Source: Tetrapyrgos nigripes
Lineage: Eukaryota > Basidiomycota > Agaricomycetes > Agaricales > Campanellaceae
Direction of reading: 5' to 3'
NCBI GenBank assembly: GCA_013368315.1
Contig: JAACJM010000068.1
Span: 1-64,000, forward strand
DNA: 64,000 nt
Below the pieces are notes generated by a model. The model did no database searches. It saw nothing but the letters and a program-made list of their open reading frames with translations, and had not been told where the DNA came from. Shown piece after piece: positions 25,035 to 35,619 of the stretch. A program made the position numbers and the translations under genes. Within the stretch, counting starts at the first letter, position 1, and the number at the start of each line of letters is the position of its first letter.

Positions 25035-26575
25035 ATTTGACACGAGTGTATCTGCTGTAGATGCAATACAGGCTCTTGACACAAGGAAAGAGGTTCTCAA
25101 GTGTACAAAGATGAACACTTTTGGGGGTTTTTATAGAGTTTCACTTGCAACAACAAGCAGTGGACACAAGTCCAGTCACCAAACGACGAAGTTCTTTCAA
25201 ACAGAGGCCCAGCGGCAACTCAAAGTAGGTAAATTCAACAGAAGGCGCAAATGCAGCCTTAAAACAATTCAACAGTGGACGCAAACACAGTCCAAACAAG
25301 TTTCTAAGGACGCAAATGCAGTCCAACAGTTCCAAAGGACGCAAACGCAGTCCAATTCAAGTTCAATTTACTAAATTCAAGTTCTGGTTCAAAAACACGC
25401 TAACAGTGGGCAGGTTTTAAAAGGTTCTAAGTTCGTTTGATTTCAAAGTAGACGTTTTCCAAACTGAGGCTATTGCCAACGAGGTTCTGCTCGAGGCTCT
25501 AGTGTATACAGCGGGGGTACCAATCTAATGTCTCTTCTACCCTACTAGAGTCCTTTTATAATTTTACAGCTACATAGGGCATGGGACATAGTTCTACCGT
25601 TTATCTATCTTATACATCCATTCCATATGCTACATAAGGTGGCTGAGGGCATAGGTATCGTAAATCGTCGTTTATCATTGGTTTGTTAGGTCGGTTATCC
25701 CTCTCGGAATGATTTGTAAGAGTCGTAGAACAGTCATAGGCACCGGCTGGGCACAGGGTTTACTGCGAGGGTAGGGTTGTGGCCCCCACTCACATCTTAG
25801 CGGGCGCAGTGTTGTCAACCATTTCTTGGTTAAGCATGATAGCTAATCGACAGTGGAGTTTCTCTATCCCACCGTCTCTTCCTATCCTTTGCCGAGTCGT
25901 AGGTATACGAGGCTGGGGTTCGTTCTGGAACACTAGTACATTTCTAGTACTGATAGTTCCATGCAAATTAAGTTTGTTCAGTGGGTGTTTCCTGCGTGGT
26001 TGCCCCATGGAAGTTCTCGTACCTTATTCCTAGTCTGGAACTGTGGAGCATAACTTTTCGGGTACTCAGCGGAGGCCATCTGCAGCCTGACTAAGTGGTT
26101 TCTGGTGTCTGGGCTCTTGACTCGAGGTTCAGTTCGTAGCTACTACTACCTGGTTCAATGTTCAGCGCCTGATTAAGACCTTTCAATGTGCGGTCTGATT
26201 CAAGGGACTCAGTTCAGTTCTTCTAAGCAAGGGTTTTTTCATTCATGTCTTTATCATTTCATCTGCTGACACTTTTCTAGTGGCGAGGAACACGCTGATC
26301 ACGTTGGAGAGGTGTTTAGGGGCGACCTAATGTTTCCTTGGATCATAACTAGTAGTTCAGCCAGCATAGGGCCTTTGTGGAGTTGTTTACTCTCTTTACA
26401 GGTGGGTGTAACTCCTATGCTGTAGACATTCACTATAATACTTGGAGCAAAATCTTCCGCTCACAAGTATTTGGCTTAGTTCTATAACTGGTTACTAGTA
26501 CTTTTACTAGTAGTTCGGGCTCACTCTAGTACTTGAAGTCCCTTAAATATATTCAAACTAGGGTATCTTTTTGAG
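25035..26575 (-). repeat. Opposite-facing LTR inserted before the integrase
   Basis: About 1.5 kb of non-coding sequence separates the RNase H/linker from the integrase zinc finger of the same element. The segment at 26485-26545 matches the reverse complement of 41165-41230, and TCCTTTTATA at 25551-25560 (TATAAAAGGA on the - strand) is placed as in LTR copies A and B. It is therefore read as a solo LTR of a related family. Short direct repeats of GGACGCAAA(T/C)GCAGTCC occur at about 25309-25352. Exact ends and target duplication are not resolved. Confidence 0.5.
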
Positions 26576-26583
26576 TTTCCGCT

Positions 26584-27232
26584 TTGGATTTTGCGACAAA
26601 ATCCAGGCATATCATTGAGAAGCTGCTATCAAAGTTCTTCGTAGACTCAGAAGGACGATTCTACAAAAGAAATCCTGTTGGGGGGAACCAACCCCTCCTT
26701 GTGGTACCTATGAAGAAGAGAATGTATATGATGCAAGCTGTGCATGACCATCTTGGACATAAAGGTGTCTACGCGACTATAGCATTGCTCAAAAGGCGAT
26801 TTTGGTGGCCAGAGATTGAAAAGGATGTCAACTGGTTTGTATCCTTTTGTCATGTCTGTCAGGATCAACTCTTACAGCATGTGCGAATACCTCCAATGGT
26901 AACATATACTCCCTCTCTCTTCCAGAAGATTCACATAGACATCTTTAATGCGTCTCCGCCAGTAATGGCTGTAAATGGTCGTTGTGCTTTGTCTTGATGG
27001 TCCGAAGCGTGAGCATTGCGTCAGGATAACACGAAGGGTATAGCAGAATGGTTTTTCGAAGATATCATTTGTAGGTGGGGTTGTCTGGAAGAAATAGTAA
27101 CAGACAATGCACCACAGATGATTGCAGTGCTAAAGTGGTTAGAAACTAAGTATGGCATTCGAGGGATCACCATTTCGGCATACGACTTGCAAGCGAAGGG
27201 CATAATTGAAAGGGCTCACTTTGATATCATGC
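26584..27232 (+). pseudogene. Integrase of the gypsy element, cut by the 11-bp array
   Basis: The zinc-binding HHCC domain is visible (HDHLGHKGVYATIALL to CHVCQ, about 26746-26864), followed by the catalytic core: IHIDIF (first Asp), a frame change and stop near 26995, then VTDNAPQM (second Asp, about 27099-27122) and KGIIERAHFDIM at 27199-27231 (catalytic Glu). At 27233 the sequence becomes tandem 11-mers and the rest of integrase is missing. The open frame runs straight into the array. Confidence 0.75.
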
Positions 27233-30200
27233 AGGATGGATCCAGAGTGCGCCCAGGTTGTGCACAGATTACCTCCAGTGCAGGATCGATTCAGAGTGCA
27301 CACAGGTTGCACCCAGAGTGCGCACAAGATGAGTGCATGCAGGTTGCATCCAGAGTGCATGCAGGTTGCATCCAGAGTGTGTGCAGGTTACATCCAGAGT
27401 ACATGCAAGATGGCAACAGAGTGCGCATAGGTTCCATCCAGAGTGCATGCAGGTTCCATCCAGAGTGTGCGCAAGATGCATCCAGAGTGCGCGCAGGTTG
27501 CATCCAGAGTGCGTGCAGGTTGCATCCAGAGTGCACACAAGTTGGATCCAGAGTGCACCCAGGTTGGACACAGATTACCTCCAGAGTGTGCACAGATTGC
27601 ATCCAGGGTGTACCAGGGTTGCACACAGATTACCTCCACAGTGCACGCAGATTGCGTCCAGAGTGCACCCGGGTTGCACGCAGATTATCTCCACAGTGCA
27701 GGCAGATTGCGTCCTGAGTGCACCCAGGTTGCGCGCAAATTACCTCCACAGTGCATGTAGATTGTGTCCAGAATGCACCCGGGTTGCATCCAGAGTGCAC
27801 CCTGGTTGTACGCAGATTACCTCCACAGTGCACGCAGATTGCCTCCAGAGTGCACCTGGGTTGCACACAGATTGCCTCCAGAGTGTGCCCAGGTTGCGCA
27901 CAGATTACCTCCAGAGCGCACGCAGATTGCCTCCAGACTGCACCCAGGTTGTGTGCAGATTGCTTCCAGGTTGCATGCAGATTGCATCCAGGGTGCATCC
28001 AGGTTGTGTGCAGATTACATCCAGAGTGTGTGCAGATTGCATCCAGAGTGCGCCCAGGTTGTGCACAGATTACCTCCAGATTGCACACAGGTTGCATGCA
28101 GATTACCTCCAGAGTGTGCACAGATTGCGTCCAGAGTGCACCCAGGTTGCACGCAGATTACCTCCACAGTGCGCGCAGATTGTGTCCAGAGTGTGCCCAG
28201 GTTGCGCACAGATTATCTCCAGAGCGCATGCAGATTGTATCCAGAGTTCAATCAGATTTCTCCAGAGTGCATCCAGGTTGCCTGCAGATTGCATCCAGGG
28301 TGCATCCAGGTTGTGTGCTGATTACCTCCAGAGTGCGTGCAGATTGCACCCAGAGTGTGCCCAGGTTGTGCACAGATTACCTCCGGAGTGCGCCCAGGTT
28401 GCACGCAGATTACCTCCAGAGTGTGCACAGATTGCATCCAGAGTGCGCCCAGGTTGCATGCAGATTACCTTCAGAGTGTGCACAGATTGCGTCCAGAGTG
28501 CACCCAGGTTGTGTGCAGATTGCTCCAGACTTCGGGCAGATTACCTCCAGAGTGCACCCAGATTGCATCCAGAGTGCACCCAGGTTGTGTGCAGATTACC
28601 TCCACAGTGCGTGCAGATTGCATCCAGAGTGTGCCCAGGTTGTGCACAGATTACCTCCAGAGCGCACGCAGATTGTATTCAGCGTTCGTGCAGATTCCTC
28701 CACAGTGAGCCCAGGTTGCATGCAGATTGCATCCAGAGTGCGCCCAGGTTCTGCACAGATTACCTCCCGAGTGTGCCCAGGTTGTGCGCAGATTCAATCT
28801 GAAGTGCGTGCATACTACCTCCAGAGTGTGCCCAGGTTGTGCGCAGATTCAATCTGGAGTGCCTGCATACTACCTCCAGAGTGTGCCCAGAGTGCGCCCA
28901 GGTTGCATGCAGATTGATCCTGAGTGTGCGCAGACTACCTCCAGAGTGTGCCCAGGTTGGGCACAGATTACCTCCAGAGTGTGCCCAGGTTGTGTGTAGA
29001 TTCAATCTGGAGTGTGTGCATACTACCTCCAGAGTGTGCCCAGAGTGTGCCCAGGTTGCATGCAGATTGGTCCTGAGTGCACGCAGACTACCTCCAGAGT
29101 GCGCCCAGGTTGGGCACAGATTCCCTCCAGAGTGTGCCCAGGTTGTGTGCAGGCATGCAGATTGCATCCAGAGTGTGCCCAGGTTGTCTGCAGATTACGT
29201 CCAGAGTGCATTCAGATTGCATCTAGACTGCATGCAGATTACCTCCAGAGTGCACACAGGTTGCGTGCAGATTGGTCCTAAGTGCACACAGAATACCTCC
29301 AGAGTGCATGTAGATTGCATCCAGAGTGTGTGCAGATTACCTCCAGAGTGCACCCAGGCTGCGCACAGATTGCTTCTGGAGTGCGGGCAGACTCCCTCCA
29401 GAGTGCACCCAGGTTGCGCACAGAGTGCCTCCAGAGTGCGCGCAGATTACCTCCAGAGTGTACACAGATCCCTCCAGAGTGCACCCAGGTTGTGCGGAGC
29501 TTGTGTCCAGAGTATGCCCAGGTTGCATGCAGATTGTGTCCAGAGTACGCCCAGGTTGAGTGTGCCCATGTTGCACGCAGATTGCATCCAAAGTGTGCCC
29601 AGGTTGTGCACAGATTACCTCCAGAGTGCACACAGACTGCGTCCAGAGTGCACACAGATTGCATGCAGACGTCCAGAGTGTGCACAGAGTGCATCCAGGT
29701 TGCGCACCGATTGCATCCAGAGTGCACCCAGGTTGCACACAGATTACATCCAGAATGTGTGCAGATTGCATCCTGAGTGCACGCAGATTGTGTCCAGAGT
29801 GCATGCAAAGTGCATGCAGGTTGCGTGCAGATTACCTCCAGATTGCCTCCAGATTATCTCCAGACTGCAACCAGGTTGCGTGCAGATTGCGTCCAGAGTG
29901 TGCGCAGGTTGCCCACAGATTACCTCCTGAGTGCACGCAAATTCCTGCATGCAGATTACATCCAGAATGTGCACAGATTGTGTACAGAGTGTGCCCATGT
30001 TGCACGCAGATTTCCTCCAGAGTGCATCCAGAGTGCACCTGGGTTGTGGGCAGATTGCTTCCAGAGTGCCTGCAGATTCCATCCAGAGTGTGCCCAGCTT
30101 GTGCGCATATTCCATCCAGAGTGTATCCAGGTTGCATGCAGATTACCTCCAGACTGCATGCAGATTACCTCCAGACTGCACGCAGATTACCTCCAGACTG

Positions 30201-30392
30201 CACGCAGATTACCTCCAGACTGCACGCAGATTGCATCCAGAGTGCACCCAGGTTGCACGCAGATTCCCTCCAGAGTGTGCCAAGGTTGCACGCAGATTAC
30301 CTCCAGAGTGCACATAGATTGCGTGCAGAGTATGCCCAGGTTGCGTGCAGATTGCCTCCAGAGTGCGCCCAAATTGCACGCAGATTACCTCT
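27233..30392. repeat. 3.16-kb tandem array of an 11-bp unit
   Basis: The sequence parses almost without indels into 11-mers of three classes: AGATTnCnTCC, AGAGTGnnCnC and AGGTTGnnnnC. Length over 11 gives about 287 units. Units alternate to make 22-, 33- and larger higher-order repeats. Most variation between units is C/T or G/A at CpG positions (GCGC, GTGC, GCAC, GTGT forms). Because 11 is not a multiple of 3 and the units rarely make stop codons, frames of several hundred codons are open on + and -; these are by-products of the repeat rather than supported genes. The array replaces the 3' part of the gypsy integrase. Confidence 0.9.
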
Positions 30393-30608
30393 AAATCTTC
30401 TGCTAATTTTGGGCAGGTTATATCTGGAGTTAATTCTTTATATTTTACCCTTTTTTTTATTTCCCTCTAAATCTCCTGCCAATTTTGGGCAGGTTATATC
30501 CAGACTTAATTCTTTATATTTTACCCTTTTTTTATTTGTCTCTAAATCTCCTGCCAATTTTGGGCAGGTTATATCCACAGTCAATTCTTTATATTTTACC
30601 CTTTTTTA
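30389..30608. repeat. Three tandem copies of a 75-76 bp AT-rich unit
   Basis: Copies start at about 30389, 30465 and 30540, each CTCTAAATCT followed by TTTTGGGCAGGTTATATC and a T-rich tail. Each contains two 11-mers (AGGTTATATCC, AGACTTAATTC) that resemble the units of the preceding array, which meets this repeat without a break. Confidence 0.85.
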
Positions 30609-30639
30609 ATGTTTTAGTAATTCAAGTTGACTTACCAAG

Positions 30640-31190
30640 GTAATACTGTGACCCAAATGTCACAGTAATTCTCCTGTAAGAAATTTGCCCTCACTGAAGA
30701 TTTACTGGAAACTTCAACTTTGTAATTCCTTTGTAATATGGGCTTGAATTACAGGAAGTCATACTGTGACTTCTCGTCACTCTGAAATACTTGTGTATTT
30801 CTTGGCCATATTGCTGAGTGTATTACTGTGACTCCATGTCACTCTGAAATGTTCCTGTAATCCAACTTGTCTTACACCAGTCTTTCATCATTTCCCTAAA
30901 AATGTGCTCTCTTTGTACTACCTCTGTAATACGGGGTGTATTACTTCTTGAATTACTTGATGAATAGTTGCTGTAATACATCTGTTTGGCAGAAGATTTA
31001 CAAGAGATTACTTACTGAAATGTTCCTGTAATACAAGCAGTCTTACAGCAGTCCTACAGGATTGCTCCAAAAATTTATTCTTTCTGTATGACCTCTGTAA
31101 TACATGGTGGATTACTTATTGAATGACTTGTTGTAAGTTTCCTGTAATACCTCTGTATGGCAGAGGATTTACAGGGATTTGCCTCCAGTG
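30640..31190. mobile_element. Non-autonomous TIR element, diverged copy, left end unclear
   Basis: The right end matches that of 34315-34880 (GGATTTGCCTCCAGTG against GGATTTGCTTCCAGTG). Internal blocks are shared: ATTACTGTGACTCCATGTCA, TGAAATGTTCCTGTAAT and ATTACTTATTGAATGACTTG. It has an extra internal duplication (about 31000-31060). The left terminus is not found; it may be lost against the tandem repeats. No coding capacity. Confidence 0.6.
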
Positions 31191-31229
31191 ATACGTTATA
31201 CTATCTTCCAAATAAAAATCAAGATGTTG

Positions 31230-32080
31230 CTTTTTTAATAGCAGACACTCTAGTTTACCTACATTGTCATATTGGACACCCTTCGCACAGAAACATATCA
31301 CAGGTTTTCCAGATATCTCAATCTCTAATCCAGATAAAATCCTGATATGCCAAGGATGTGCTGAAGGAATTTCCTCCATCAAAACGATGTGCACCTCGTC
31401 CATTTCAGCTTATTCATTCAGATTTGAAGGAATTCCCCATACTCCCATACCACAAGTACAAGTATGTAGTCATCTTTTTTGACAATTTCACTTTCAATGC
31501 TTGGATTACATTTCTAAGACAGAAAAACATTGTTGCTGCAACCAAGCAATTCTTTGCCATGGTTAAAAAACAATATAACATGGAAATTGATGACAATGCT
31601 CTAGATCCTAGTCCACCGCATTCGAGTCTGGAAGAACATCCTGAACCTGTAGAAGGACCTGCACCAACAGTAACCCCTCAACTCGAACGCAAGATCAGCC
31701 CAATTGCTTTATACCAGCAGATTGGCCAGATTGGCACAAACAACACACTGAAAAACAAGCCTCATGCCAACATGGTAATGTTTACAGTGATAATCAGCAC
31801 CCTACTGAACAACAGCATGATGCAGATAGGCAATGGGCTGCCGATTGGCGCCTAGAAAAAAGACTTGCCAGAGATAAGATAACTGCAAGAGATAAACAAC
31901 GTTGGGAAAAACAACAGCTGTCACAACATAATCCTGCAGAGCCAGAACAACTGGTTCCCAGACCTAGTTCTGCGCCTGGTTATAACGATGAACCAGAAAC
32001 TTCTCATGAAAGCAATACAGAATCTGCATCAGAGGAAACTGAAAACAATGAAGAAGAATCTGCCAGGAAGGAGGAGTAGA
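31230..32080 (+). pseudogene. copia-1 integrase (deleted) and Pol linker
   Basis: The pre-integrase HIGHPSHRN stretch is followed by ICQGCAEG and by PFQLIHSDLKEFPIL (first catalytic Asp) and FDNFTFNAWITFLRQK. After KKQYNMEID (about 31590) the core is deleted: the sequence jumps to an acidic Pro-rich linker that continues to 32080 (Glu/Asn-rich, stop at 32078-32080). The frame changes near 31340 and 31710. The second Asp and Glu of the DDE triad are missing. Confidence 0.65.
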
Positions 32081-32169
32081 TTTTATAAACTTCTTGCTTT
32101 TGCAGGCAGTTGCTCCCAGAGATAATGAGAATCAACCAGATGTCTGAAATAATCGTGAATGGACATTCT

Positions 32170-32801
32170 GAGATTTAGCTCACTTACCTAAAGCAGAGCA
32201 GGAGGAATGGAGGTCTGCTTGCCATGAAGAACTTGAGGCACTTCACAAGCACGGAACCTTTGAGCTCTGTGATCAACCTAGTCATAGAAAGGTCATTAAA
32301 TGCCAATGGGTCTTTGACATCAAAACTGATGGTCGTAAAAAAGTGAGACTCATCACAAAGGGATTTTCCCAGGTCAAAGGATTAGACTTCAATCAAGTCT
32401 TTGCACCAGTTGTTCAATTCGAGACTGTGCGCTTAGTCTTCACGTTATGTGCACTAGAGAACTGGCACGTGTCTGGTGTTGATGTTCGATCAGCCTATTT
32501 ATATGGCTTACTTGATGAAGAGATTTATATGGAACAACCAGAGGCCTTTAAGGTCAAAGGACAGGAGCATAAGGTCATTCAGCTACTTCGTGCTCTTTAC
32601 AGACTCAAACAAGCAGGACTCACATGGTGGTGAGGACTTGATAAGTCCATGAAAGAACTTGGTTTCAAGCAAATCAGCTCTGACGCCAGAATCTTCGTCT
32701 ATAAGATTAAAAGAAGCTTAGAAAACATTATTGTCATTGCTGTTGTCTATGTAGATGATGCTCTCTTCTCTGGAAAAGACAAAAACCTGGTTTTGCAATT
32801 A
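32170..32801 (+). pseudogene. copia-1 reverse transcriptase, N-terminal part
   Basis: Reads EWRSACHEELEALHKHGTF, KWVFDIKTDG-like and ITKGFSQVKGLDF, then VDVRSAYLYGLLDEEIYMEQP (catalytic Asp) and ALYRLKQAGLTWW with TGA 32631-32633 at an expected Arg. It resumes to the YVDDAL catalytic motif at 32748-32765 and LVLQL before the insertion at 32802. Confidence 0.8.
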
Positions 32802-33531
32802 GAGAGCTTGCGCAGAGCCACCTGCAGCCACATGTGGCTTAGTAAGTGTGCACAGGATGGTTGGCTCAAAATCATGTGCGCAAGTTGCAAAGCGTATATT
32901 GAGGTAGCTACACTGAGTACATGCAATACAAGCATAGGAAGTGATGAAGGGAGCATACAAGAATAGGCTGAGCACAAAAGAACTGGGATATGATGTACAA
33001 AAACTAGCATAACAGGGATTTGACATGTATAAACTATGAGAGCTTGTGAGAGAAATAACATGCTTCTCTGGACAGAAGGATGAACTGGAAAGGATGTGGG
33101 GGTCAGACAGTATGTTTGATGAAAAAAAGGGCAATAGGTGAGGATGTCTGGAGAGAAAGTGCAGGGTGGTGAGGGAGGATGCATAATGGCATCATTGCTT
33201 AGGGCCAACTCAGAGATGCAGGGGACTGGACCATTCTAGACATCCTAAATCAATTTTAGGCCCAAAAAATACACAGAAAACAGCATACGCACCTATGTAT
33301 CCTGATGAAAGCTGCCAAATGTTCCTGCCATACTTCTGATGTGTCTTGGACATGTCCTACAGTTTCATGGTGCACAGAGCTGCACAGTAATTTCCCTGAG
33401 GCCTTGATTGTGATGCCAAATGAGACAGTTGTTGGACTGACGAACGAGATATGGCTGCACTTGGGTTGCACACACAATTTCAAGCCAACTGCTCTGCACA
33501 TGCTTACTAAGCCACATCTGCGCAAGCTCTC
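32802..33531. mobile_element. 730-bp TIR element in copia-1 RT
   Basis: The ends are inverted repeats: GAGAGCTTGCGCAGA at 32802 and TCTGCGCAAGCTCTC ending 33531, with imperfect similarity continuing inward (TGTGGCTTAGTAAG, TTGGCT, GTGCGCAA). Each end is flanked by TA (32800-32801 and 33532-33533). Removing the insert and one TA restores the copia frame LQLLKVKFM. Consistent with a non-autonomous Tc1/mariner-type element; no transposase frame inside. Confidence 0.7.
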
Positions 33532-33533
33532 TA

Positions 33534-34314
33534 TTAAAAGTGAAATTCATGAAGAAATAGGAATGCAGGGATCTTGGTGATGCTAAAGAATTCCTTAGAA
33601 TGAACATCATCAAGAAAGGCAGCAGGATCTATTTAGATAAATGCGCTTATCTTAACAAAGTTTTAATACAATGTGGTATGCAAAACGCGAAAGCTTCTGC
33701 TACCCCATTACCTGCAGGCTATCAACCAGAACCAAACAACTCTAAAGTTGTTGATCCTATTCTTCATCAGAGATACCAGATTATAATCAGATCTCTTCTC
33801 TACATAATGTTGGGAACTTGTCCTGACATTTCATTCACTGTGACAAAACTTGCACAATTTGCAGCAAACCCTACATTGGAACACTTAAACAAAGCATTAT
33901 ACATCTGCTGATATTTAATTGGTACTAAAAACTATGCTCTTGTGTACAATGGTGCAAGTGGTGAAGGTTTTTATGCTTACACAGACTCTGATTGGGGATC
34001 AGACTCAAACACTCGTTGTTCTCAGACAGGTTTCTTTTTGAAACTAGCCAAGGGAATATTCAGCTGGATGTCCAGAGCTCAGCATACTATTGCATTATCC
34101 TCTACTGAAGCTGAATATATGGTGCTTAGTGATTGTAGCCGCCAAGTCATATGGCTCTGAACGCTTTTTAGCAAAATCGGACACCATCTAAGTACAATAC
34201 TAATCTACAGAGATAATCAAGGATCTATCTTTATTGCGTCAAATCCTGTTACCAAAAGACACTCTAAACATATTGACATCCGATATCACTATATTCAAGA
34301 AGTCATTGAAAAGA
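33534..34314 (+). pseudogene. copia-1 RT C-terminus and RNase H
   Basis: Continues RT with DLGDAKEFLRMNIIKKG and the conserved LLYIMLGTCPDISFTV stretch, a TGA at 33909-33911, then RNase H: YTDSDWGSD (catalytic Asp), SRAQHTIALSSTEAEYM (catalytic Glu) and QVIWL with TGA 34158-34160. It ends with HIDIRYHYIQEVIEK at the TIR element. The missing end is at 34884-35008. Confidence 0.8.
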
Positions 34315-34880
34315 CACTGGAAGCAAATCTCTGTAAATACACTGCCATACAGGGGTATTACAGCAGCCTTACTACAAGTCATTCAATAAGTAATACATCT
34401 TACATTACAGGAGTATTACAAACACATATATTTTTCAGAACAATCCTGTAAAACTGCTGTAAATCAGGGTGGACTACAGCAACATTTCAGTGTGACATAG
34501 TGTCACATTAATACATTCTGTAATACTGCCAAGAAATACAGAGGTATTTCAGAGTGACACTGAAAGAAATTCCTGTAACTACCCTGCCATACAGGGGTAT
34601 TACAGCAGCCTTATGACAAGTCCAGGAATTTCTTCCAGTGTCACTCTGAAATACCTTTGTATTTCTCGTATTATAGAATGTATTACTGTGACACTATGTC
34701 ACACTGAAATGTTGCTGTAATCCCCCCCTGCTTTACAGGAGTTTTACAGGATTGTTCTGAAAAATATATGTGTTTGTAATACTCCTGTAATGTAAGGTGT
34801 ATTACTTATTGAATGACTTGTAGTAAGGCTGCTGTAATACCCCTGTATGGTGGTGTATTTACAAGGATTTGCTTCCAGTG
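34315..34880. mobile_element. 566-bp palindromic CACTG-ended TIR element in copia-1
   Basis: Begins CACTGGAAGCAAATC and ends GATTTGCTTCCAGTG; the two halves are reverse complements over most of their length (for example CAGGGGTATTACAGCAGCC against GGCTGCTGTAATACCCCTG). Flanked by AGA on both sides (34312-34314, 34881-34883). Removing one AGA plus the element restores frame VIEKKIVEIEFIDG of copia-1. CACTG ends with a 3-bp duplication resemble the CACTA (CMC/EnSpm) superfamily. No gene inside. Confidence 0.75.
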
Positions 34881-34883
34881 AGA

Positions 34884-35008
34884 AGATCGTTGAAATAGAA
34901 TTCATTGACGGAAATGATAATCCCGCAGATTTGTTTACAAAGAACCTTGGACAACTAAAGTTCAAAAAGTTCAGAGATCAACTTGGACTTCAATTCTATT
35001 CGAGTTGA
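34884..35008 (+). pseudogene. copia-1 polyprotein C-terminus
   Basis: Resumes after the TIR element with KIVEIEFIDG, then NPADLFTKNLGQLKFKKFR, the conserved end of copia RNase H, stop TGA 35006-35008. The frame matches the upstream part once the insert is removed. Confidence 0.8.
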
Positions 35009-35181
35009 AAAATTGTCATCTCAGTCTATACTGGTAAGGAGAAGCAGATTTGAGCTTATTCTTAATATATGATAAAGCCCTCAGTCGTTCTCTGGCCTAA
35101 TTCAAGTTGAAGATCTCTTTGGCTGCTTACTAGTGCCAGCCTATGCTTATGCAGACTACCGTGCAGCTTAGCAAGGGGGAG

Positions 35182-35460
35182 TGCTGAAATGGCACATTAA
35201 CCTATGCAGCCATCAACCATCAAAACATGTTGTATGATGTGCAGTATAACTGCAGCCCATCAACATTGATCATTAATTGATAGATTGATCATAAGTAGTT
35301 CTAAGTAGTCATAAGTACAGCTTTATACCATGGTAATTCATAGCCACATTTGTAGTTACAGCCACACTTTGTAGGTATATAAGGACTACTAGAAAGTCCC
35401 CCAAATAACAAGTTTCTTACTTACTCTCATTGCTCTCACAACAAGCTATTATCATCCACA
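35182..35460 (+). repeat. copia-1 3' LTR (279 bp)
   Basis: Follows the polypurine tract; begins TGCTGAAATGG and ends ATCCACA (TG...CA). A TATA-like TATATAAGG lies at about 35375. The sequence after it (GGTAAGTATCAGAGTTGCC) looks like a 5' leader rather than a 3' flank, which suggests that this LTR may be followed by another copy. Confidence 0.65.
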
Positions 35461-35619
35461 GGTAAGTATCAGAGTTGCCACTCTGCTTGTAGTGTACTAT
35501 TCGTACCATGCCTGCTCGACAAAGAGTCGTATCTGAAAAGCACATAATGCTTTGTACCAAGTACTACTGACTACAAACATATCCTTCCTCGCTGAACAGT
35601 AGTTTTTTATTTATTGAAT

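Larger units (their letters stand above)
19282..27232 (+). mobile_element. Ty3/gypsy internal region, interrupted
   Basis: Order gag - protease - RT - RNase H - integrase identifies Ty3/gypsy. The + strand coding sequence is interrupted by LTR B (19776-21145) and by another opposite-facing LTR (25035-26575), and it stops inside the integrase where the 11-bp array begins. Neither of its own LTRs is recognisable. Stops such as TGA 23322-23324 and 24243-24245 lie where relatives are expected to have Arg. Confidence 0.75.
31191..35460 (+). mobile_element. Ty1/copia element copia-1, degenerate
   Basis: The order integrase - RT - RNase H identifies Ty1/copia. Gag and protease are absent; the TIR element ending at 31190 lies at the left edge. 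Two TIR elements (32802-33531 and 34315-34880) interrupt the polyprotein, and a polypurine tract (GCAAGGGGGAG, 35171-35181) precedes an LTR at 35182-35460. At least three stops (32631, 33909, 34158) are TGA at expected Arg codons. Confidence 0.8.

Noticed and set aside
27139..30372. Many long open frames on both strands of the tandem array as genes
   Set aside because: They arise because the 11-bp units lack stop codons in most frames. There are no start contexts, introns or domains, and several frames overlap equally well.
27233..30392. CRISPR array or centromeric satellite
   Set aside because: No spacer-repeat alternation and the genome is eukaryotic. One array in a transposon gives no support for a centromere.
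32747..33208. 153-codon - strand frame in copia-1
   Set aside because: Lies across the RT and the 730-bp TIR element; Ser/Pro-rich noise from the opposite strand.
12000..34000. Repeat-induced point mutation of the ascomycete type
   Set aside because: Stops are not mainly CAA/CAG to TAA/TAG, and the changed Cs look to be in CpG, not CpA.
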